This document shows positions 56,911-64,000 of a stretch of 64,000 nt of DNA, piece by piece. The number at the start of each line of letters is the position of its first letter. The first letter of the stretch is position 1. Origin of the DNA: Gnetum montanum (lineage: Eukaryota > Streptophyta > Gnetopsida > Gnetales > Gnetaceae). The notes under the pieces are model-generated. The model saw nothing but the letters and a program-made list of their open reading frames with translations, was not told the DNA's origin and ran no database searches. Both the position numbers and the translations under genes were made by a program. The stretch covers positions 1,112,009 through 1,176,008 of the forward strand of contig MNCI01033474.1 of the NCBI GenBank assembly GCA_015680685.1. The letters run 5' to 3'.

Positions 56911-58664
56911 TGAAACATTCCAAACTTTCAGGGCATCCTTGCTTCACCAGGCCTTCGCAATTCACAATTTAGGTAGCGTCACGGTAGTTCATCAGGAGAT
57001 GGGTGTTCTGGGCTTTAGGCTATACAATTTGGCAAATTTTCTATCTGGGTAATTTGTCCAGCTAACAGCTTACATAGAAGTAATGAGGAGAGTTGCTGAG
57101 GATCCTCAAAATGCGCAAAACAGTTTGGCAAGTTCTCTAGTTAACAAGTTTGCTACGCTACGCAATGCTATATAGCGTAGCACGTTTCGGGAGATAGTTG
57201 TTCAAAAAGTCAACGGCAAATTGTTGCAAGATAGGATGCTACACAGTGCAGCACAGCGTAGTGAGAGCAAGACAGGAAGGCTCGGCCTACTTAGTGATTT
57301 TTAATTGCACTAAGTTAGCACCTTTGACCTTCAAAAATTGTTTCTTCGCTCGGCTCCAAGTCCTTCAGCAATGGCTCCTTCACCAGAAAACAACAAACTT
57401 AGCAAAAAGCAGGCCATGTTGGTTGCTATGCTATGCTACGCTACATAGCGTAGCACAGCATAGCAATTCTATGGGAGCAATGAAAGACATCGCAAAGGGC
57501 AAGATCATCAAGTTCGTAAGTTTCACAGTGCAAAAGGCAGAGTTTGCAAAATGGCGACGTTTTGTGTGACTAAGGCTAGCTGTTACGCTACATAGCATAG
57601 CATATTGTAGCAAATATGTAATAAATAGTCAGTGCGCTTCAAAGGTTTCCAGCACATGCAGCAGGACAAAATGCAAGTTTTTGCTTCGAACTGATGGCTA
57701 CACTATGCTATGTTGCGTAAATTTAGCATAGCGTAACAAGTTGACATGCTGCGTCTGCACGCTACGCTACAAAGCATGGCACGGCATAGCAGATAGTTAC
57801 GCCACATCAATCCACTCCACCTAATTGCACTGTTGGCACACATCTCCAAACTTTGATGGCATAATTACAATGTGGTAGGTTCGCAATTACAGCATGGTAG
57901 GCTCATCCAACAGACATGCATGTCCAACGATCATGCATGCCCATGCAGCATAGAGAAGTCAACATAGGCCTAGGGCATGTGGTGTCCAAACCACATCTTT
58001 TGCATGCCCTTGGTCCTATAAATACCATAATAAGAAATTCTTAGGATGATTCCTTTTTTAAGGCAAGTGCATGACAAGTCTACTAGTTGGTAAATTGGCT
58101 AACTAGCAGGCAAAAGTTAGCATTGTATTTCCCAGCACTGTAAACATCTTCTTTGACATTGTAAATAGTTTGCATTCTCGTTTGGCATCCTATTCTATCC
58201 TTCTTGCTATCCTCATATCATTTTACATTGTTGGCTCCCGAGTCCATGTTCAAGTATATAGTTTTCTTGCTCTAAACGTCTTGGTTACCTTTGGAATCTC
58301 TGCGCCTCCAAGCATCACACAACCAGTTGTATCCACTTGACAAAGTGAATTCATAATCTTGAAGCAGTGCATTTTACTAACTGCATTTCACTTTGTTTTC
58401 TTGCTTATCATTGCATTTTTAGATTGTTTTCTATCCCTTTTGCATTTAAAGTTATCATTTTATGCTATAAGTCTCGTTTTTAAATTATCCATTTATGAAA
58501 GGTTATATTAACACCGACTAAGTCCCTATTTGATCGACCAGACCATTCAAGGCACCCCATGTCCATTTAATCTAGCACAGCCCTCACGCAGATACGGGGT
58601 TAAGACTGCCAACGACCGATGACCTCTCAGTGTTTTCCAAACGCCAACATTTTCGATCACTACA
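56911..58664 (+). repeat. Element C 3' LTR
   Basis: It starts TGAAACATTCCAAACTTTC and ends GATCACTACA. TATA box at 58,017-58,024. Palindromes include 57,422-57,466. Similar over its whole length to 40,198-41,962. Confidence 0.92.
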
Positions 58665-58669
58665 AAATG
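58665..58669 (+). other. Target-site duplication of element C, right copy
   Basis: AAATG versus GAATG on the left. Confidence 0.7.
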
Positions 58670-59403
58670 GAGGTGGAAGCTGCATGCAACTGTGATGTAG
58701 GTATGGTGTGAACACATGGCAGGGTAGCTATGTTGTATGCATGATACACCAAGGGAATAGATTGGGGAATAGTTTGCGGAGGGGTAGTGGCTAAGAATGA
58801 GATAGGGCAGTAGGCATGTTGATACGTCAAGGGTATGGCATGGCTACCTATTACTGATGAAATCGTGGGTTACGACGATGCAGACGTGATCATGAAGGGA
58901 GCAGTGGTAAAGATCGGGTTTGTCTAGAAAGACAAAGTGGGAGGGACGATGACAGGGTTGGTTTGACCCCCACCTTTAGATTGTGAATCCAGTTCCTCTT
59001 GCCCATCTTGGAATGTCTCATCATGGTGAGACGTCATGTCTCGTAGCTCCCTAGGCCTAATGGTCACTATCAATTGATTTATGATCCACTGATGTGTCTG
59101 TGTAAAAGGAATAGAAATGCCAGGAGTGGGAATAAATTCCCTTATGTTATAGTAAGTGATTTCGAAGGCACATTTGTCCTCGAGTTCTTGTGCGTCTAAG
59201 GGTAGGTTTGTCTAAACCTTAGCACAAAGAAAGTTATTCTACTCACATTACTAAGCTGAGCCCTCAAGTCCTCGATTTTGGATCCTAAGAGATCACGATG
59301 GTCCCAGCACTGGGCTAGGTAGCTGTTCGGCATCTGTGATGCCTTGAACTGAGAGTGTGACCTCAACGTTAGAGGTAATGGCTACGATGATTGAGGAAAT
59401 CAT
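58670..59403 (-). pseudogene. Element B gag, N-terminal part cut off by element C
   Basis: An ATG on the minus strand at 59,403 matches the position of C's gag ATG. The following sequence aligns with C through a DLLGSKIED-like stretch and a segment beginning CAAACCTACCCTTAGACGCA. At 58,670 it meets element C, and the gag linker resumes at 40,192. Stops are present. Confidence 0.7.
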
Positions 59404-59626
59404 TTTTGTAAAGCTAAAATGGCTTGTAAACAAGGAAAAAAAGAAGATCAAGTGACAATTAGAGGCTTTCTATCCTGCAGGATTCCAGAGGAACTGTTGG
59501 AGCGACCGATCTGTATCACATGATGCGTAAAAAACCGCAAAAGGGTGTCACGTTTACGCTATTTCCTGATAGGGTATAGAACGCGTGCAGGACTACCGTG
59601 AAACATGGAAAAAGGCACCTTAAAGC
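59404..59626 (-). other. Element B 5' leader
   Basis: Between primer site and gag. It includes one copy of the segment that is duplicated in element C (CTGCAGGATTCCAGAGGAAC in plus reading). Confidence 0.65.
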
Positions 59627-59642
59627 CCTCCTTCTAGTACCA
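59627..59642 (-). other. Element B primer binding site
   Basis: TGGTACTAGAAGGAGG on the minus strand, two transitions from C's TGGCGCTAGAAGGAGG, six bases from the LTR. Confidence 0.75.
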
Positions 59643-60322
59643 GAAAACTATAGCGATTGAAAAAATCGGTGGTTGGAAACACTGAGAGGTTTTTAGCTAA
59701 ACAGTTTTAACACCAAATCCATGTGAGGGTCATGCTGGACAAAAATGGAAATGGGGAACCCTAAGCAGTTTGGTCAATCAGACAAGGACTTAGTCAGTGT
59801 CACTTAACCTTTCATAAATGTGTAATGCAGAAATGATTTTTATAATGCATTATAATAATTATTAAATACGACGAAGAGAAAAACAATGTAAAATGCAATG
59901 ATAATAAGCAGGAATGTAAAGCAAACTGGAGTTAGAAAAATGCACCGTCTCAAGATTGCAACTTTACTTTATTGAGATGAATACAATCAGTTGCATAGCA
60001 CTTGGAAGCACAGAGATCCCAAAGGTAACTAGAATGTTCAAAGTAGGCCAACTATGTTCTTGAACGTGAACTCAAAAGCCAACAATCAAAAGTGCTACAA
60101 AGGCAATAGAAACAAGATAACAGAATGCCAAGCGAAAATGCCAAATACTTAATTTTGCCACCCCTTTGAATTGCTAACTTGCCAACTACTTATATTGCCA
60201 ATTTGCTAAACAACAATGTTTGCCAACTTGCCAACAACAAATGCTCACAATGCTCAAAATTGCCAACCAAATTTGCCAACAACCCTAAATTTTTCGAACC
60301 CCTTGAGCGTTGCTCGTTAGGG

Positions 60323-60330
60323 TATTTATA
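60323..60330 (-). promoter_or_regulatory. LTR promoter TATA box of element B
   Basis: TATAAATA on the minus strand in CCTATAAATACC, matching the C LTR box. Confidence 0.65.
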
Positions 60331-60587
60331 GGACTAGGAACAAGCGAGAGATGCAATTTAGATGCCACATGTGCTGGACCCATGACATGCTGACATGTCC
60401 ATACTGCATGAACATGCAAAGCTGATTGTGAACTTGCCACACTATAATCACGCTATCGAAACTGGAGATGCTAGAATTAGATATGCCAACAATGCAGACA
60501 AGGAATGAAGCATAGTGAAGTAGCATGGTTTCATGCTATTCTATGCTACGCTATGTAGCGTAGCATGTTGGCGTAGCGTAGCAGCTT

Positions 60588-60627
60588 GCTATGTTGTGCT
60601 ATGCTATGTAGCGTAGCACAACATAGC
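60588..60627. repeat. Perfect-arm palindrome in B 5' LTR
   Basis: GCTATGTTGTGCTA and its exact reverse complement TAGCACAACATAGC flank a 12-base centre. Confidence 0.85.
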
Positions 60628-61515
60628 CACCAATTTGAAAAAGAAATTTGCATTGAAGTCAACTACATCTGCTGGAAGCTTCACCGTACATCACGCCAAC
60701 TTTTGCAACACTTGGTTTGATATGCATCTTTTGCTATGTTATGCTATGCTACATAGCATAGCATAGCATAGAAGCTGGCTTCATTTGCAATCTGTGTTGA
60801 AGTTGAAAATGCTTGCTTGGAGCTTAGATTATGGTAACAGCTGCAACTTTTGCCTTCTATGAAGAGAGATCTGTGAACTTTCTAAACTTGCATTTGAGAG
60901 GCTCATTGCTACTTTTGAATTGTCGCTACACTGTGCTAGGCTATGTAGCATAGCCCAGTGTAGCAGCTAGCATATCCTACTTTTTGTTCAATATGCCACT
61001 TTCTGATGAGAAACTTTGCTAAGGACTTGAAGTTGGACAATGTAACTGGTTTTGAAGGCTGGAGTGCTTGCCAAGTGCAATTGGAATCACTAGGCAAGCT
61101 GGGCCTTTCTTTCTTACCTTTGCTATGTTGTGCTACACTGCGTAGTGTAGCAGTCCGTTCTGCAATAGTTTGGTCACCTAAGCAACTATCTTCTGAGGCC
61201 TCCTACGCTACATAGCGTAGCAAAATTCCTCACTAGAAAACTTGCTAAACTATTTTTCCCATCCTGAGCACCGCCAACAACCCCAAGGATGGTTTTTTAA
61301 TAGACTGTCAGCTGAGTGAATCACCTAGGTGGGCAGGTCGAAGAGTCCATCAGGCCTGTCAGCTCTGGAGGTAGAAAACTTTTTGAACTGAACAATCTAG
61401 ACTCAATGCATTCATTTCTTGCCAAACTTCCATGACGCTGCACTTATGGAAATCCCTTGCCTGAATTCCAAGACCCTAGTCAAGCAAGAGGATCTCGAAA
61501 TTTTGGGGTGTTTCA

Positions 61516-61520
61516 TCATT
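61516..61520 (+). other. Target-site duplication of element B, right copy
   Basis: TCATT, identical to 24,254-24,258. Confidence 0.9.
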
Positions 61521-62269
61521 GGTAATGATGTTAATGATGATCATCCTCCTCCTCCTATGAGTTTTGACCATGATGTTCTTGTTATATTTTTGTTTTTTTT
61601 ATATTGTTGTTGCCATTTTTATTTAACTATCATAGCATTAGAATTATCTATTATTTTTGTTGTCATTTTTTGCATAGTGCAATTATGGCTATGTGTGACT
61701 ATGAATACTATTTCAATTTTAAGTTTTAAAACAATTTTGGTGGTTTTTTATGTATTAAAATTTTTATGTAATTTTATGTTTCCATTTTTTGTATTTTATG
61801 TTTTTTATTTTTTAATGTTGTTTTGTAATTGTTCATAAATATAAAAGATAAACATAAGTTGTAAATTGACATGAAAAATGTAAAGTGAGGTTATGCAAAA
61901 AACTAGCAAATGTAGCAAAACCTGTAAGACACATGTAAACCTGTAAGTAAAAATTTAAAATAATGCTATCATTTAAATGGTCACATCATAGATACAAGGA
62001 CAAGAAAATAGGAAACATACTGAATCATGTAACTATTTTCTAATCTTTGAGAGATTAGGGAATGTATAAGGTCTTTGTTGCATGATCTTGTACTACCCAT
62101 TCCCTTTACTTATGATGTTAAATGGAAGCTCTTCCTATGATTTTTTTATGGCCCTAATGTTATTGTTCTTGACTTGGTTGATTTCATTGTAGTTCTTGGC
62201 TCCTTTTTTGATTATAGGAGTTTCTTTTTGAAAATCCACCTTAGATCCTTGTTCTATGTCAACATTGTT
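61521..62269. other. Element A spacer, right part
   Basis: Continues element A after element B. T-rich; an open stretch at 61,419-61,838 begins inside the B LTR and is a chance product of T-rich codons. No antisense exon recognised. Confidence 0.4.
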
Positions 62270-62883
62270 AAAGAATAAGAAAAATATAGAGTCTTTGTAG
62301 ATTATAATTTCATCTTTCTCATAAGGTAGATGAATTTATTGATGGATCAGGGAAGAGACTAGTAATTTGGCCAACCAAGGTCTCCCTAGGATTAGGTCAA
62401 AACCTAGTATCTCTTCCACCACTATGAAATCAGTGGATGTGGAGAACTATTTTCCAGCCATGAAGTCTTGCAAAATGGATCCTCTCACAACTACCCATGA
62501 CCCATTAAAGGACTTAAGGGTAAAGGTGAAGGTATTTTGAATGTGCTCTACCAAGTCTAAGTGCTCCACTATGGGAAATGGTATAATATTTGTTATTGCC
62601 CCATCATCAATATCCACCCAGTGTACCTTGTACTAGCTAACTCTTACAATTATGAAGAGGGGTCTCTTGATACTTTACCACTTTGTGGGTTAGTTTTTAC
62701 CTCACTGTCATAAAATATTAAGGTGGTTGGCTTTGTTTCTTTCCTAAATGAGGGTGGTACTATCATTGCATGGATAAATTCCTTGTTGGTTGGGATATCC
62801 TCATTCATGGAAATAGAAGTCAACATCATAACTAGAGCTTCATGGTGAGTAATGGAGGTCATAATCAAGTTGCACAAGCTCAA
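62270..62883 (-). pseudogene. Element A protease and linker
   Basis: Linker (62,883-62,650) with HHEALVMMLTSISMNEDIPT, homologous to B and C. The core has DDGAITNIIPFPIVEHLDLV, KSFNGSWVVVRGS, VVEEILGFDLILGRPWLAKL and HLPYEKDEIIIYKD. Active-site DDGA kept; stops break it. Confidence 0.78.
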
Positions 62884-63863
62884 AGAAGTGTTCTAATATT
62901 TTAGCAAGAGCTTGACCTACTTCATTGCTATGAGGAAGTCTTTATCATCATTAGATGCTTTATCCATTTTGTTGTCTTTGACCTCCTTCATTCTACTAAG
63001 GAATTTTAGGTCATGCTTCAATTCTTTTTTTTTTATCCCTTTCACTTATCTTTCTAGTTATCCTTCATGGATTGGCTAGTTAAGGAAGTTTGATCATTGG
63101 AGCCCATGGGTATGGATGAAATTGGAATAGGCTTTCGTGGACCTACTTCCTTCCACACCTTTGGTTGGTTGGTGTCTTTAGCCTTAGGCTTAGGATCTAG
63201 TTTCTTGCATTACTTTGGGGTTGATTTCTTGTTATTCAGCTAGGAAGAGGTTGAGGCATTGGTCACTATAGAAGGAAGTTGGTCAACTTGGGTTATAGGG
63301 TTAGAGGTGGAGGGAGGGGACACCCTCATTATAAAAGATTTTTTAAGAGCTATAGGTGGTGGTATCCTTATAAAAAATGGAGTTATTGAACTCATAAGAG
63401 TCTGTTAATTCTAAGGAGATATCCGAAGCATAAATGATTCCCTATTGTCATGAATGTTGAATGTGGTAATAGTGAATGAATCATTATTTACATTGAGAGA
63501 ATATTTATACCCTTTCATGGATTGATTTTGAGGCCTAATTGGGTTGGACGTATTTAGAACCAACTCTCCACTATCTATCATCTTTTGTAAATCATATGTT
63601 AGGGATAATAAAAAGTTAGTATTAGGGATGGGAAGTTGATGATAGTGGTAGAATCGATCTAGTTTGAAGTATTTAGACATGGGAGGATCATCTATCATGG
63701 CTATGATGGGATCCTTGGCAATCTCACATAAGTGATTGTGCCTCTTATGAGCATTTTATGATAGATGTTTGTATTATATACAACCACTCTTGAGTAGTTG
63801 ATTGAGAAGCTCTAATGGTTTTATGGATATCTTTTTGTACTTAGACCTATCTTTCCATTTTTT
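62884..63863 (-). pseudogene. Element A gag, C-terminal part
   Basis: In minus order it has DRSKYKKISIKPLELLNQLL (C: CSKYTPLPLKPLELLKQLL), FKLDRFYHYHQLPIPNTNFL, LQKMIDSGELVLNTSNPI, then a degraded linker. The Cys of the knuckle are lost. Homology stops abruptly at about 63,863. Confidence 0.75.
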
Positions 63864-64000
63864 GGCGATCGTTTGGGACGCGACTGCCAACGAGTGTCTT
63901 CGAAAAGGATTTAGGTGCCTGTTGGTCTCTAGCAACACCAAGGCCCAAATACCTCAAAATAAACTCAGTAGTTAATGTGAGTATGTGTGTGTGCTGTTGC
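63864..64000. other. Unidentified sequence after the break in element A gag
   Basis: Richer in G and C than its neighbours (GGCGATCGTTTGGGACGCGA). It does not continue gag. It may be another insertion or a rearrangement; the window ends here. Confidence 0.4.

Larger units (their letters stand above)
40198..58664 (+). mobile_element. Element C: Tat/Ogre-like Ty3/gypsy retrotransposon nested in B's gag
   Basis: Complete architecture on the plus strand: LTR, primer site, leader, gag, protease, spacer with antisense gene, RT, two RNase H domains, integrase, PPT and LTR. The LTRs share edges and palindromes with B, so B and C are one family in inverted orientation. B's gag frame resumes on both sides of C. 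Length is about 18.5 kb. Several stops in gag and pol mean it is probably not autonomous. Confidence 0.93.
24259..61515 (-). mobile_element. Element B: Tat/Ogre-like Ty3/gypsy retrotransposon, interrupted by C
   Basis: Two LTRs (59,649-61,515 and 24,259-26,144) share sequence over their whole length and are flanked by a perfect TCATT duplication. Primer site, gag, protease, RT, RNase H, archaeal-type RNase H, integrase and PPT follow in that order on the minus strand. Element C interrupts gag at 40,193-58,669; without it B is about 18.8 kb. A spacer of about 6 kb between protease and RT carries a long antisense gene. Stops in gag and pol make B non-autonomous today. Confidence 0.93.
59649..61515 (-). 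repeat. Element B 5' LTR
   Basis: In plus reading it starts TATAGCGATTGAAAA (decayed TGTAGCGACCG) and ends TTTTGGGGTGTTTCA. TATA box at 60,323-60,330. Palindromes include 60,588-60,627. Partner of 24,259-26,144. Confidence 0.92.
14880..64000 (-). mobile_element. Element A: Ty3/gypsy Tat-like retrotransposon, interrupted by B
   Basis: The 3' end is in the window (LTR 14,880-15,901); the 5' end is beyond it or lost. In minus-strand order, gag (63,863-62,885) and protease (about 62,650-62,270) lie to the right of element B. The spacer is split by B at 24,258/61,516, and RT, RNase H, archaeal-type RNase H and integrase lie at about 20.1-17.0 kb. The LTR edge, PPT and proteins are all related to those of B and C but clearly more diverged, so A is an older or sister family. 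Active-site changes and many stops show it is dead. Confidence 0.85.

Noticed and set aside
61419-61838. 139-residue hydrophobic open frame
   Set aside because: It starts within the B LTR and crosses the insertion border; its hydrophobic content comes from T-rich DNA.

Overview
This is nuclear DNA from a large-genome, transposon-rich seed plant. The evidence is one intron-containing plant-type GDSL esterase gene, several plant LTR-retrotransposon lineages, an RTE-clade LINE and a tRNA-derived SINE. Low gene density and very large, old Ty3/gypsy Tat/Ogre-like elements suggest a gymnosperm such as a conifer. That is inference; the sequence alone does not name a species. No bacterial-type operon, CRISPR array or rRNA is seen.

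Layout. 1-14,880: an unidentified stretch ending in a LINE-like A-rich tail (1-1,408); a decayed RTE-clade LINE on the minus strand (about 1,415-3,990); small tandem repeats near 4.9 kb; an apparently intact five-exon GDSL esterase/lipase gene on the plus strand (6,978-8,902, 367 codons); a tRNA-derived SINE near 10.1 kb; and scattered Ty1/copia relics at 11.8-14.8 kb.

14,880-64,000 is one three-level nest of Ty3/gypsy elements. Element A (minus strand, 3' LTR 14,880-15,901) is interrupted at 24,258 by element B (minus strand, 24,259-61,515, perfect 5-bp target duplication TCATT). Element B is itself interrupted inside gag by element C (plus strand, 40,198-58,664, target duplication GAATG/AAATG). 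Removing C leaves B at about 18.8 kb; C is about 18.5 kb. B and C belong to one family: LTRs of 1.75-1.89 kb starting TGAAACA, a primer site like TGGCGCTAGAAGGAGG, then gag, protease, a spacer of about 5-6 kb, RT, RNase H, a second (archaeal-type) RNase H and integrase. The dual RNase H places them in the Tat/Ogre group. All sense ORFs carry stops or frameshifts, so none looks autonomous now.

The most interesting structure lies in the protease-RT spacer of B and C. Both copies carry a long gene on the strand opposite to gag-pol (B: plus, 32,085-36,720; C: minus, 50,962-46,615). It has its own TATA box 142 bp before the ATG, GT-AG exon boundaries, and first, second and third exons of exactly equal length in the two copies (119, 450 and 275 bp). 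Exons 1-3 read as a HAD phosphatase domain of the FCP1/NLI-interacting-factor type. Exon 4 encodes a large domain of unknown function, followed by a Glu-rich segment, a probable helical region and an acidic tail. In C the spacer is bounded by a good splice donor after protease and a good acceptor before RT. The antisense gene may therefore sit inside an intron of the element's own genomic RNA. Related minisatellites mark the module borders, and GCTAC/GTAGC palindromes occur in the LTRs and in one intron of the antisense gene.
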